A stretch of DNA of 64,000 bases from assembly GCA_046331175.1 (NCBI GenBank), contig JAXLRI010000004.1, positions 248,001 through 312,000 on the forward strand, given 5' to 3'. The stretch is from JAWKIW01 sp046331175. GTDB taxonomy: Bacteria; Actinomycetota; Acidimicrobiia; Acidimicrobiales; Acidimicrobilacustridaceae. Position 1 is the stretch's first letter, and each line of letters starts with the position of its first letter. The notes beneath the pieces were generated by a model. The model was not told where the DNA came from, searched no databases, and saw only the letters and a program-made list of their open reading frames with translations. This document shows positions 41,550 to 50,167 of this stretch, piece by piece. The translations under genes were made by a program, and so were the position numbers.

Positions 41550-43067
41550 GTGCGAGCACCCACCCGAACCGCCGCCACCGCCACCACTCCACCGGGTCGG
41601 CATCGTCGGCGCCGACCGACGGTGCTGCTCGCCGTGCTCGGCGCCGTCGCCCTGCTGGCCGCCGCCTGCAGCTCGAGCAGCCAGTCGTCGGGGTCGACCG
41701 ACGCGACGGCGGCCAAGGCCGACCTGCCGCCGTGCCCGCTCGACGCGCTGGCCAAGACCAACGGGCCGGTCGAGGTCGTGCTGTGGCACTTCCTGCAGGC
41801 CAAGACGCGCGACGCCCTCGAGGAGATCGCCGCCAAGTACAACGCGTCGCAGTCCAAGGTGAAGGTCCGGGTCGAGAACCAGGGCACGAGCAACGACGAG
41901 CTGTGGAAGAAGTACCAGGCTGGGGTCAAGGCCAAGGACCTGCCGGGCATCGCCGTCCTCGACGACACCGTCACGCAGCAGATCGTCGACTCGGGCACGG
42001 TGCTGCCGGCCCAGTCGTGCATCGAGGCCGACCACTACGACATGTCCGACTTCCTGCCGACCGGGCAGGCGTACTACACGATCGACGGCGCCCTGTACCC
42101 CTCGTCGCTGAACCTGTCCGGCGCGCTGCTCTACTACAACAAGAACCACCTCCGGCGGGCCGGCCTCGACCCCGACAAGGCCCCGCAGACGCTCGAAGAG
42201 GTGCGCGAGCAGGCCCGCAAGATCAAGGCCGCCGGCGTGGTCGACAAGCCCGTCGTGCTGCAGGTGAGCCCGGCGATCATCGAGATGTTCCTCACCGGCG
42301 CCGGTGCGCCGATCGTCAACAACGACAACGGCCGCGGTGCGGGCACCACCGACGCGTCGGCCTACGACAACGAGACGACCGTCGGGTTCTACCGGTGGGT
42401 CCGCGAGATGGTGGACGAGGGCCTGATGGACGCGCTGCCGCAGACGCCGGGCCAGATCGGCCAGTACCTGTCGATGGCCAACCAGAAGGCGTCGATGACC
42501 ATCGAGACGTCGACGGCGGCCACGTCGGTGGAGGCCTTCCTGAAGGGCGACCTCAACACGCGGGGCCTGCCGGCGGGGATCGACTCCGCCGGCGTCGACC
42601 CGCAGGCGCTCGACATCGGCGCGGCCAAGGTCCCCGGCATCAAGGCCCCCGGCCGGCTCGCGATGGGCGGCGGCGCCTGGTACATCACCAACACCACCAA
42701 GCCCGAGGTGCAGGCGGCGGCCTGGGACTTCATGAAGTACTTCAACTCCACCGAGTCCCAGGTCACGTGGAACCTGGTCGGCTCCTACCTCCCCTACCGG
42801 ATGTCGGCCACCAAAGACGCCAAGGTGGTCGACAACTGGACCAACACGCTCGCCGGCCGCTGGCTGGCCATCGCCTACGACGAGCTGCTGACCGGCGTCG
42901 ACCCCAAGTTCCCGGGGCCGCTGATCGGTCCGTACGACCAGGTCCGCCAGGCGATGCGCAAGAGCGTCGACGAGATCATCTTCAACAAGGGCGACCCCGC
43001 CAAGGCCGTGAACCAGGCCAGCACCGACATCACCACGCTGCTGCAGCAGTACCAACAGGAGGGCTGA
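41550..43067 (+). CDS. Solute-binding lipoprotein 2 of 3
   Basis: A 505-residue paralogue of the preceding protein. GTG 41550 follows its stop with no gap. Lipobox Cys40, conserved Cys62 and Cys157 (95 apart), DLPGIAVLDDTVTQQIVDSG and the common WYITNTTKPEVQAAAWDF block. It is not a frameshifted duplicate: the frame is clean throughout and the sequence differs across the ligand region, so a different ligand is likely. Confidence 0.9.
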   Translation: MRAPTRTAATATTPPGRHRRRRPTVLLAVLGAVALLAAACSSSSQSSGSTDATAAKADLPPCPLDALAKTNGPVEVVLWHFLQAKTRDALEEIAAKYNASQSKVKVRVENQGTSNDELWKKYQAGVKAKDLPGIAVLDDTVTQQIVDSGTVLPAQSCIEADHYDMSDFLPTGQAYYTIDGALYPSSLNLSGALLYYNKNHLRRAGLDPDKAPQTLEEVREQARKIKAAGVVDKPVVLQVSPAIIEMFLTGAGAPIVNNDNGRGAGTTDASAYDNETTVGFYRWVREMVDEGLMDALPQTPGQIGQYLSMANQKASMTIETSTAATSVEAFLKGDLNTRGLPAGIDSAGVDPQALDIGAAKVPGIKAPGRLAMGGGAWYITNTTKPEVQAAAWDFMKYFNSTESQVTWNLVGSYLPYRMSATKDAKVVDNWTNTLAGRWLAIAYDELLTGVDPKFPGPLIGPYDQVRQAMRKSVDEIIFNKGDPAKAVNQASTDITTLLQQYQQEG

Positions 43068-43069
43068 CC

Positions 43070-44605
43070 GTGCCCACCACACCGTCCCCGGCATCCCCCG
43101 TCCACCCCCGACGAGGCGACCACCGACGCCTCCGAGCCCATCGCACCAGGCTGCTGGTCGCCGGTGCGCTGGCGATGGCCACCCTGGCCGCCGCCTGCAG
43201 CTCGAGCTCGACGGGATCCGGTGATCAGGCCACGGGCGGCACCGCCGGCGGCTCCCTCCCGGCCTGCCCGGTGCAGGCGCTCGGCTCGGCCACCCAGCCC
43301 GTCGAGGTCACCGTGTGGCACACCCAGTCGGCCAAGAACCTCGAGACCCTCCAGGCCCTGGCCGACCAGTACAACGCCGCCCAGGCGAAGGTGAAGGTGG
43401 TCCTGCAGAGCCAGGGCACCGACTACCAGGAGCTGCAGCGCAAGTTCAACGCCGCCGTGCCGTCCAAGCAGCTCCCCGGCCTGCTGATGGTCGACGACAC
43501 CTTCACCCAGTCGATGGCCGACAGCGGCGTGATCCTCCCCGCCCAGTCCTGCGTGAACGCCGACGGCTACGACCTGGCCCCGTTCGCCAAGACGGCTCGG
43601 GACTACTACACGATCCGCGGGACGCTCTGGCCGGCATCGGCCAACCTGGGCAACGTCCTGCTCTTCTACAACAAGGACCACTTCCGCAAGGCCGGGCTCG
43701 ATCCCGAGAAGCCGCCCACCACCCTCGCCGAGCTGCGCACCGACGCCGAGAAGATCAAGGCCGCCGGCATCGTGGACACGCCGCTCGTGCACGAGTTCTC
43801 GTCGTGGAAGACCGAGTTCTGGCTGACCGGCGCCCACTCGTCGATGGTGAACAACGAGGACGGGCGCGGCTCGGGCACCACCGACAAGGCCACCCTGGCC
43901 GGGAACCCCGAGGCCACCGAGCTGTTCACCTGGTTCAAGGGCATGGACGACGCCGGCCTGCTGCTGCCCATCCCGAACACGCCCGGCCAGATCAACCAGT
44001 ACCTCGCCATGGCCCAGCAGAAGGCGTCGATGCTGGTCGAGTCGAGCTCGGCGGCCACGTCCATCGAGGCCTTCCTCGGCGGCCAGAAGATCGACACCGG
44101 CAGCGGCAGCAGCGACCAGCTCAACAACGTCAACGTGTCGGGCCTCGACCTGTCGGCCGGCCCGTTCCCCGCCCTGAAGAACCCGGGCAAGACCCAGATG
44201 GGCGGCTCGGCCTGGTACATCACCAACACCACCAAGCCCGAGGTGCAGGCCGCGGCCTGGGACTTCATGAAGTTCATGAACACCCCGGCCGCCCAGGCGA
44301 AGATGTTCACCGGCGGCTCGTACCTGCCCTACAACACCGCGGCGGCCGACGAGCCGAGCGTGAAGCAGGCCTTCACCACCACCCTGTCGGGGCGGTGGCT
44401 GAAGATCGCCTACGACCAGGTGCTGGCCATCGACGCCTCGTTCCCCGGGCCGCTCATCGGCCCCTACGACGAGTTCCGCGAGTCGGTGAAGAAGGCCCAG
44501 GACAAGCTCATCTTCGACAACGGCACGCCGGCCGACTCGCTCAGCCAGGCGCAGACCGACGTCGACAAGGCGCTCGAGCGCTACAACAGCCAGACCGGCG
44601 GCTGA
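43070..44605 (+). CDS. Solute-binding lipoprotein 3 of 3
   Basis: A 511-residue paralogue, start GTG 43070, 2 nt after the second stop. Long positively charged N-region, lipobox Cys43, and Cys66/Cys161 again 95 apart. The shared core segments are kept. Differences concentrate between residues 230 and 350. Its TGA abuts the TCA (stop) of the convergent cyclase gene, forming TGATCA at the junction. Confidence 0.9.
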   Translation: MPTTPSPASPVHPRRGDHRRLRAHRTRLLVAGALAMATLAAACSSSSTGSGDQATGGTAGGSLPACPVQALGSATQPVEVTVWHTQSAKNLETLQALADQYNAAQAKVKVVLQSQGTDYQELQRKFNAAVPSKQLPGLLMVDDTFTQSMADSGVILPAQSCVNADGYDLAPFAKTARDYYTIRGTLWPASANLGNVLLFYNKDHFRKAGLDPEKPPTTLAELRTDAEKIKAAGIVDTPLVHEFSSWKTEFWLTGAHSSMVNNEDGRGSGTTDKATLAGNPEATELFTWFKGMDDAGLLLPIPNTPGQINQYLAMAQQKASMLVESSSAATSIEAFLGGQKIDTGSGSSDQLNNVNVSGLDLSAGPFPALKNPGKTQMGGSAWYITNTTKPEVQAAAWDFMKFMNTPAAQAKMFTGGSYLPYNTAAADEPSVKQAFTTTLSGRWLKIAYDQVLAIDASFPGPLIGPYDEFRESVKKAQDKLIFDNGTPADSLSQAQTDVDKALERYNSQTGG

Positions 44606-46783
44606 TCAGGCCTCGTCGACGAGGCGCACCACGCGGCAGGCCTCCACCGGCTCGCGCTTGCCCTTCACCACCACCGGGCCGAGCGGGTCGACCTCGACCG
44701 CGTCGCCGAGAAGGGCGCGAGTGGCGGGGCCGATGACGACCTCACCGGCACCGGCCACGCCCTCGAGGCGCGACGCCAGGTTCACGGTGTCGCCGATGGC
44801 GGTGAAGTGGCGCTGCTGCTCGCTGCCGATGTTGCCCACCACCGCCGGCCCGGAGTTCACCCCGCACCGGAACCGAGGCCACCCAGGACGTTCCGCGGCC
44901 AGCGCGTCGACGGCGCGGTTCAAGCCCATGGCGGCCCGGACGGCGCGCGCCGCGTGGTCGGGCTGGCGGGCCGGGGCGTTGAACACCGCCATGATGGCGT
45001 CGCCGATGAACGACGAGATGGTGCCGCCCTGGGCCAGAACCTCGGGCACGGCCACCTCGTAGCAGTCGTTGAGCATGGCCACGACCTCGGCCGGGGTGGC
45101 CTGCTCGGAGTACGAGGTGAAGCCGCGGAGGTCGGCGAACAGCACGCTGATGTCGACGTTGGTCCCGCCGAGGCCGGCCTGACGGGGATCGGCGATCAGC
45201 GCGGCGGCGACGTCGGGGGCGAGGTAGGCGCGGAACAGACCGTCGAGCTCGGTGTAGAGGCGGGCGTTCTCGACCGCCATGCCCAGCTGGAGCGCCAGGC
45301 TGCGCGCCAGCGCCAGGTCGTCGGCGGCGAAGCCGCCGTGGTCGCGCACCACCTCGACGGCACCGGCCGGATGGCCCTTCACGGCGAAGGGCACCGTGAA
45401 CGACTGGCCGGCGGCGACGTCGGCCACCAGACCACCGTCGGGCAGCGCGTCGAGCACCGCCCGGCCCGGGGCGAGGTCGGCGGCAGCTCCCGGGTCGTCG
45501 TCCCGCGACCCCTCGGACGGCCCGGGGTCGGCGCCGGGTGACCGGCGCACGACCCGGCCGTCCTCGACCAGCCAGACCCGCACGTGGTCGGGCCGGAACG
45601 CCCGGGCCACCTCGTCGAGGGCGCGGTCGACGAGCGCGGCGTCGTCGACGATCACCGAGGCGGATCGCCCGACCGCGACCAGGCCGTCGAGCCGGCGGAC
45701 GCGGTCGCGCTCGCGGGTCAGCGCGCCGGCCGCCCGCACCAGCACGTCGACCTGGTTGTCGTTGAGCCCCAGCTCGTCACCGAGCCGGGTGGCGGCGGCC
45801 TCGACGGCGGCCTCGTCACCCGGCGCGGTGTGCTCGGCCTGGGCCTCCATGGCCGCCACGGTCGACTCGAGCGCCTCGCCGTAGCGGTCGCGCTGGCGGT
45901 CGGCGGTCGAGCGCAGCGACACGGCGGCGAACAGGGCCGTGGCCGACCCGCCGCGCGAGCGCTGGACGGCGGCGGCGTAGGCGACGAAGGCGAACGAGAA
46001 GGCCATCAGGAGGTGCCACGCCCACCACGACAGCTGCCAGTTGCGCCCGTAGGCGGCGGCGATGAGCGCCTCGGCCAGCAGCACGAACGCGGTCAGGAGG
46101 CTGAGCACCACGACCGACGGTCGGCGACGGTGGTCGATGACGAGCCGGGCGGCGGCCACGACGAAGAGCGCGGCGCCGAGCCACCCGAGCACGACGAGCA
46201 GGTCCTGGGTGGCCGGCGTGGGCACGAGGCCGGCGAACGGGCCGACGGCGGTGACGGTGAGCATGGCCACGAGGAGGCCGGCGACGACGATCGCGGCCGC
46301 CACCCACGGCAGCCGCTGCCAGCCCGGCGACCACCCACCCGGCGAGAAGGCAGCCGCCACCGCGAAGCCCGAGGCCACCAGCAGGCCGACCGGCGTCGAC
46401 ACGGCGAAGGCGAGGTTGGCCGACGCCCACAGCTGGGGCGTGACCAGGCCGTGGACCAGCAGGCCGGTCGCAGCCGACGTGAAGCACAGGCCGACGAGAC
46501 CCAGCCGCCGGTCCTGCTGGCGGACGGCCTGCACGACGACGAGGACGGCCAGGGCCAGGCTGACGAGCGCGGTGAGCACCACCAGGGCGGCGTGGCCACC
46601 GTGGTGCTCCCAGCGCACGTCGGCCTCGGGGACGGCCAGCAGCAGCCACAGCGCCAGGACGGGCAGGCCGACGTGGATGCACCACACCCCCGTCCGCACC
46701 GGGGCGCCCCGCCGGGCGGCGAGGGTCGGTGGGGCCGCCGGAGGGGGACCCGGGCTCGATGCCGACGCCGCCGTCGCCGCCAC
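44606..46783 (-). CDS. Membrane-anchored GAF-class III adenylate/guanylate cyclase
   Basis: A 725-residue receptor cyclase: seven to eight transmembrane helices (about 35-290), a coiled helix, a GAF domain (about 370-510), and a C-terminal class III cyclase domain (about 525-725). Metal Asp residues are in SVLFADLRGFTSY and FIGDAIMAVF; the transition-state Asn and Arg are in GDTVNLASRLE. The adenine-recognising Lys that usually precedes FIGD is a Ser here (ISSFIGD). Start GTG 46783, 8 nt after the upstream stop. Likely makes cAMP in response to a GAF ligand or a membrane signal. Confidence 0.82.
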   Translation of the reverse strand: MAATAASASSPGPPPAAPPTLAARRGAPVRTGVWCIHVGLPVLALWLLLAVPEADVRWEHHGGHAALVVLTALVSLALAVLVVVQAVRQQDRRLGLVGLCFTSAATGLLVHGLVTPQLWASANLAFAVSTPVGLLVASGFAVAAAFSPGGWSPGWQRLPWVAAAIVVAGLLVAMLTVTAVGPFAGLVPTPATQDLLVVLGWLGAALFVVAAARLVIDHRRRPSVVVLSLLTAFVLLAEALIAAAYGRNWQLSWWAWHLLMAFSFAFVAYAAAVQRSRGGSATALFAAVSLRSTADRQRDRYGEALESTVAAMEAQAEHTAPGDEAAVEAAATRLGDELGLNDNQVDVLVRAAGALTRERDRVRRLDGLVAVGRSASVIVDDAALVDRALDEVARAFRPDHVRVWLVEDGRVVRRSPGADPGPSEGSRDDDPGAAADLAPGRAVLDALPDGGLVADVAAGQSFTVPFAVKGHPAGAVEVVRDHGGFAADDLALARSLALQLGMAVENARLYTELDGLFRAYLAPDVAAALIADPRQAGLGGTNVDISVLFADLRGFTSYSEQATPAEVVAMLNDCYEVAVPEVLAQGGTISSFIGDAIMAVFNAPARQPDHAARAVRAAMGLNRAVDALAAERPGWPRFRCGVNSGPAVVGNIGSEQQRHFTAIGDTVNLASRLEGVAGAGEVVIGPATRALLGDAVEVDPLGPVVVKGKREPVEACRVVRLVDEA

Positions 46784-46791
46784 CGTCGTCC

Positions 46792-47292
46792 TCAGCCGGG
46801 GTCGGCGGCCGCGGGGCCGTCGTCGCCGTCGCCGTCGCCGAGGGGCGCCCCCGAGCGGGCCACCAGCTCGTCGACCGTGCGGGCCTGGAACCGCTGCGCC
46901 CCGCTCACCTGGGTCTCCAGCTCGGCCCGGGTGCCGTCGTAGAACGACAGCGTGAGGAAGCGGGTGATGGTGCCCTCCCCCGACTCGGCCCGGTAGCTGC
47001 CGTGGGCCCAGGCCCCCAGCGGCGCCTTGACCTTCCACGAGAACCCACCCTTGGCCTCGAAGCAGTGCATGGCGTCGGGCGTCACCGCGATGAGCGTCTG
47101 GCTGGGGAAGCTGGGCGCCCGCTCCATCGAGGTGGCCCACTGGTGCAGGCCGGCCCCCCGGGCGAACCCCTGGATGGCGCGCGAGGCCGTCTCGCCCTTG
47201 CGCAGGAAGATGGCGGCGCTCACCACCTCCGCGTCGACGTGCTGCTGGGCCAGCGCCCGCAGCTTCTCCGCCTGCTTGTCACCGACCGCCAT
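46792..47292 (-). CDS. Conserved-looking cytoplasmic protein of unknown function
   Basis: A 166-residue protein with beta-rich central part (TLIAVTPDAMHCFEAKGGFS, then WKVKAPLGAW and FLTLSFYDG), reminiscent of a PH-like barrel. No catalytic residues or signal peptide. It is directly upstream of the cyclase gene (8-nt spacing), so it may be a partner or regulator of it. Confidence 0.6.
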   Translation of the reverse strand: MAVGDKQAEKLRALAQQHVDAEVVSAAIFLRKGETASRAIQGFARGAGLHQWATSMERAPSFPSQTLIAVTPDAMHCFEAKGGFSWKVKAPLGAWAHGSYRAESGEGTITRFLTLSFYDGTRAELETQVSGAQRFQARTVDELVARSGAPLGDGDGDDGPAAADPG

Positions 47293-47421
47293 CGGCCACC
47301 CCCTCGACGCCGCTCCCGCCCCCGACGCTACGCGCCGCGCCGGCGGCCCGCTCGGGGGCGCCGCGTCGACGGCCGACGGTCACGAGGCCCCGGGTGGCCG
47401 GGCGGCCGTCCGGCGACGCGG

Positions 47422-47466
47422 CGGCCAGGTCGCGACGGCGCGGCCAGGTCGCGACGGCGGGGCCAG
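47422..47466. repeat. 19-bp tandem repeat, about 2.3 copies
   Basis: CGGCCAGGTCGCGACGGCG at 47422-47440 and 47441-47459, then a partial copy. It lies directly downstream of the minus-strand ORF stop at 47470 and may be the relic of slippage. Each unit includes the palindrome GTCGCGAC. Confidence 0.75.
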
Positions 47467-47469
47467 CCG

Positions 47470-47853
47470 TCAGCGGCGGGGCGGATCGGGGTACAGCCGG
47501 TCCACCCAGCGGTGCTCGTGGAGGCCGATGGCCTCGCGCTGGAGGCACAACCACGCCTTGGCCTCCTGGAAGGCCAGGCGCGCCGCCCGGTAGTCCTCGA
47601 GCAGCGGGGCGCGATCGACCGGCGCGACGGGCGCCGACCCGGGGGCGGGCGCGGGTGGCGCATCGGCCGTCGCCCCGGCCCCGTCCTGGGGGTCCGGAAC
47701 GCCGTCGAACCCGTCGAGTCGGGCGAGCAGCTCGGAGCACCGGGCCGCGGCGTCGTCGAGCCGGTCGCCCACCTTGCGCAGGGCGTGGGCCCGCTCCTTG
47801 GCCAGCTCGCCCTCGACGAAGGCGAACTGCCGCTCGCTGATCGACAAGCGCAT
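47470..47853 (-). CDS. Small helical protein of unknown function
   Basis: A 127-residue protein with two helical segments (SISERQFAFVEGELAKERAH and EDYRAARLAFQEAKAWLCLQ) joined by a Pro/Ala-rich linker. ATG 47853 follows TACGGT (47860-47865) by 6 nt, the leaderless pattern, which fixes the start despite a longer open frame. Family not recognised. Confidence 0.62.
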   Translation of the reverse strand: MRLSISERQFAFVEGELAKERAHALRKVGDRLDDAAARCSELLARLDGFDGVPDPQDGAGATADAPPAPAPGSAPVAPVDRAPLLEDYRAARLAFQEAKAWLCLQREAIGLHEHRWVDRLYPDPPRR

Positions 47854-47859
47854 GCGAGC

Positions 47860-47865
47860 ACCGTA
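47860..47865 (-). promoter_or_regulatory. -10 box of the 127-residue protein gene (leaderless)
   Basis: TACGGT, 6 nt, ATG 47853. Confidence 0.55.
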
Positions 47866-47962
47866 CCGGCGACTGCGCCGTCGCCGCCCTGGCTGGCCGG
47901 CAGGCCGCTCCGTCGCGGCGATCGGATCGGCCGCCTCCGGCCACCGATGCCGTCCCGTTCGG

Positions 47963-48014
47963 TACGCCCCCCGGGGCTCGAACCCGGAACCAACGGATGA
48001 AAGGTCCGCTGCTC
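47963..48014 (-). pseudogene. 3'-terminal fragment of tRNA-Lys (tandem duplicate)
   Basis: A copy of the anticodon arm, variable loop, T arm and 3' acceptor strand of the adjacent tRNA-Lys, 58 bp downstream of it. The last 36 nt are identical; only the anticodon loop differs (CCTTTCA against CTTTTAA). The 5' acceptor strand and D arm are missing, so it cannot fold as a tRNA. Such 3' fragments are what tRNA-targeting integrases leave, but no element lies between. Replication slippage is the alternative. Confidence 0.85.
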
Positions 48015-48020
48015 CGGCGG

Positions 48021-48093
48021 TACGCCCCCCGGGGCTCGAACCCGGAACCAACGGATTAAAAGTCCGCTGCTCTGCCAGTTGAGCTAGAGGCGC
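48021..48093 (-). tRNA. tRNA-Lys (anticodon UUU)
   Basis: A complete 73-nt cloverleaf: acceptor GCGCCTC/GGGGCGT, D stem GCTC/GAGC, anticodon stem GCGGA/TCCGT with loop CTTTTAA (anticodon TTT), T stem CCGGG/CCCGG with TTCGAGC, and discriminator A. CCA is not encoded. The acceptor contains two G-U pairs. A 3' fragment duplicate lies just downstream. Confidence 0.95.
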
Positions 48094-48171
48094 GCCGGGC
48101 CAACCTACTCGGGCGCGTGTGCTCACCCGGCGGGATCGGCCGGCCGGTCGACCGGGCGAACCCGGTGGCGG

Positions 48172-48774
48172 TCAGGCGCCGACGAGCTCGGGGGCGTCGC
48201 CGACCGGGCGACGCTCCGGGGTGGCCGGCGGGCCGCCGACGACGGCCGGCTCGACGACGGACCGGCCGCGGCCGGCGGGCTCGCCGGCGAGGATGGCCTG
48301 GCGGTCCCACGTGACCCGGTCGCCGAGGCGAGCGGCCTTGTCCTTGATGTGGGCGGGCACGACCGGGAGCAGGAAGCCGTAGGGCTCGCCGTTGAAGCGG
48401 TGGTGCAGCACGTGGGCGTCGACCAGCGGCTCGAGCCAGCGCACCCGCCAGGTGAAGAACGGCAGGCGGCGGTGGATGTAGAGCTCGTGGACGAAGGCGT
48501 AGGCCAGCCCGTAGGCGGTGACGCCAGTGGCGATCGGCATGAGGAACCGGAGGGACTCGACCTGGCTGCCGACGGCCATGACGGCGATGGTGATCGAGGC
48601 GAAGACCACCGGGTACAGGTCGTTCTTCTCGACCCGGCTGGTGCGGCGCTTGTGGTGGCTGTTGTGCCAGCCGGCGCCGACGCCGTGCATCACGTAGCGG
48701 TGGGCCAGGTACACCGCCGGCTCCATCAGGAGCAGCGTGACCAGGGCGACGAGCACGAAGACCAACGGGTTCAC
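48172..48774 (-). CDS. Beta-carotene hydroxylase-like / fatty-acid hydroxylase superfamily membrane enzyme
   Basis: A 200-residue membrane protein with the eight-histidine pattern of the family: AHRYVMHG, WHNSHHKRR, FVHELYIHRR and DAHVLHHR. It uses O2 and a di-iron centre to hydroxylate carotenoid rings (CrtZ) or lipids; the spacing of the first and last boxes favours CrtZ. GTG 48774 is 7 nt after TACTGT (48782-48787). The C-terminal 50 residues are a soluble tail. No other carotenoid gene is in the window, so the substrate is not certain. Confidence 0.8.
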   Translation of the reverse strand: MNPLVFVLVALVTLLLMEPAVYLAHRYVMHGVGAGWHNSHHKRRTSRVEKNDLYPVVFASITIAVMAVGSQVESLRFLMPIATGVTAYGLAYAFVHELYIHRRLPFFTWRVRWLEPLVDAHVLHHRFNGEPYGFLLPVVPAHIKDKAARLGDRVTWDRQAILAGEPAGRGRSVVEPAVVGGPPATPERRPVGDAPELVGA

Positions 48775-48781
48775 GACTCGG

Positions 48782-48787
48782 ACAGTA
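48782..48787 (-). promoter_or_regulatory. -10 box of the CrtZ-like gene (leaderless)
   Basis: TACTGT, 7 nt, GTG 48774. Confidence 0.55.
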
Positions 48788-48901
48788 CGACCCGCCCCGG
48801 CCACCGGGGCAGGCCCAGCCCGGGTGTTTTTCCGCCGGTGACCCCGGTCTCGACCCACGCCGCCCCGGCCGCCCGCGCGCCGGGACCACCCGGCGTCGGG
48901 C

Positions 48902-49174
48902 TCACTCGTCGGGACCGTCCTCCCGGCGCTCGGCGAACAGGGCGAAGAAGCGGGCCCGGCGGCGGCGCTGCTCGACCGGGCCGAGCGACGGATCGTCGTT
49001 GAGCTGGTCGGCGATGGCCCGCAGGTCGTCCGAGCTGAGGGCGTAGGACCCGAGGCTGCCCTGCGGGTCGTCGATCACGGCCTGCTCGAAGTCGGGATCG
49101 GTGCGCAGCCGCTGCCGAAGGTCGTCGATCGGGCCCATGGGGACGATCCCACCATCCCCGCCGTCGGCGGGCAT
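48902..49174 (-). CDS. Small protein resembling LigA/Nif11-type leader proteins
   Basis: A 90-residue protein; an in-frame ATG at 49138 would give 78. Its core (LRTDPDFEQAVIDDPQGSLG then SYALSSDDLRAIADQ) follows the D-P-x-L/F-x-x-x-V-x-x-D-P-x-x-x-L-x-x-Y-x-L-S/T-x-x-E/D pattern found in LigA-like and in some RiPP leader-like small proteins. The C-terminus is basic (RRRRAR), not a Gly-rich core peptide, and no maturation enzyme is adjacent. Function not assigned. Confidence 0.55.
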   Translation of the reverse strand: MPADGGDGGIVPMGPIDDLRQRLRTDPDFEQAVIDDPQGSLGSYALSSDDLRAIADQLNDDPSLGPVEQRRRRARFFALFAERREDGPDE

Positions 49175-49318
49175 GAGTGACGACTACTCAAATCGCTTGC
49201 GCTCGGGCCGTCGCGCTGCCCAGGAGGCCCGGGCGGCGGGGCGAACCGTTCGGTTCGGCCCGTCGGGCGGGACGACCGCCCGAGCCGCCCGCGCTGGGCG
49301 GCTTGGTGACCGACGGGC

Positions 49319-50053
49319 TCAGCGCAGCGAGAGGCCGCCGTCGACCACGACCACCTGGCCGGTCAGGTAGCGGGCGGCGGCCACGTCGACGACGACCTCG
49401 GCGATGTCGTCGGGCTGGGCCGACCGCTGCAGCGGCGCCATCGACCCCATCGCCTCGTGCAACGTCGTCCAGTCGGCCGTCCACGGCGTCTCCACCAGCC
49501 CGGGCGCCACGGCGTTCACCCGGACCTCGGGCCCCGAGACGTTGCCGACCAGGGCGGTCAGGTGGTTCAGCGCAGCCTTGGACGCGGCGTAGGGGATCGA
49601 CGAGCCGGTCGGCCGCACGCCGGCGACCGAGGTGATGGTGACGATGGCGCCGTCGCCCGAGGCCCTCAGGTGGGGCATGGCCAGGCGGGTCAGGCGGAAG
49701 GTGCCGAGGACGTTGACCTCGAGGATCCGGCGGAAGACCTCGTCGGTGACGGCGTCGAGGTCGTGGTGCGGGATCACCTGGGTGACGCCGGCGTTGTTGA
49801 CCAGCACGTCGAGCCCGCCGTGGCGCTCGACGACGGTGGCCACCAGCCGCTCGCACGCCTCGGCGTCGGCGATGTCGGCCTGCACGTAGGAGGCCGACGG
49901 CAGCTCGGCGGCCAGCGCCTCCCCGGCCTCGACCGACGACGAGCTGTTGACCACCACCGTGGCCCCCTCCGCGGCGAAGCGGCGGGCCGTGGCGGCCCCG
50001 ATCCCGCTCGACGACCCGGTGACCAGCACGACCTTGCCCGAGAAGCGTTCCAT
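49319..50053 (-). CDS. Short-chain dehydrogenase/reductase (FabG-like)
   Basis: A 244-residue classical SDR: cofactor motif TGSSSGIGAAT, NNAG at about 90, catalytic Ser in ITSVAG, Y-x-x-x-K in PYAASKAAL, and VNAVAPGLVETP. NADP preference is suggested by the absence of an acidic residue after strand 2 (VVVNSSS). Substrate unknown. TAGGGT lies 8 nt upstream of ATG 50053. Confidence 0.88.
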   Translation of the reverse strand: MERFSGKVVLVTGSSSGIGAATARRFAAEGATVVVNSSSSVEAGEALAAELPSASYVQADIADAEACERLVATVVERHGGLDVLVNNAGVTQVIPHHDLDAVTDEVFRRILEVNVLGTFRLTRLAMPHLRASGDGAIVTITSVAGVRPTGSSIPYAASKAALNHLTALVGNVSGPEVRVNAVAPGLVETPWTADWTTLHEAMGSMAPLQRSAQPDDIAEVVVDVAAARYLTGQVVVVDGGLSLR

Positions 50054-50061
50054 GGCCGCCG

Positions 50062-50067
50062 ACCCTA
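50062..50067 (-). promoter_or_regulatory. -10 box of the SDR gene (leaderless)
   Basis: TAGGGT, 8 nt, ATG 50053. Confidence 0.55.
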
Positions 50068-50167
50068 CCGGCGGCCCGGCACGAGGTCGGCGGCCGCCCC
50101 GACCCGCAGCCCGGCCGGTGACCCAACGGAGAACGGTCGGCGGCTCGACCGGCAGGCGGACCGGCGC

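Noticed and set aside
40223..43069. Very long frames through the binding-protein genes, e.g. a 1460-codon plus-strand frame and a 969-codon minus-strand frame
   Set aside because: They are shadows of high-GC coding DNA; the products are low-complexity Arg/Gly/Pro or Val/Gly-rich strings without any domain.
44600..44612. TGATCA at the junction of convergent stops as a regulatory site
   Set aside because: It arises simply from two abutting stop codons; no further symmetry.
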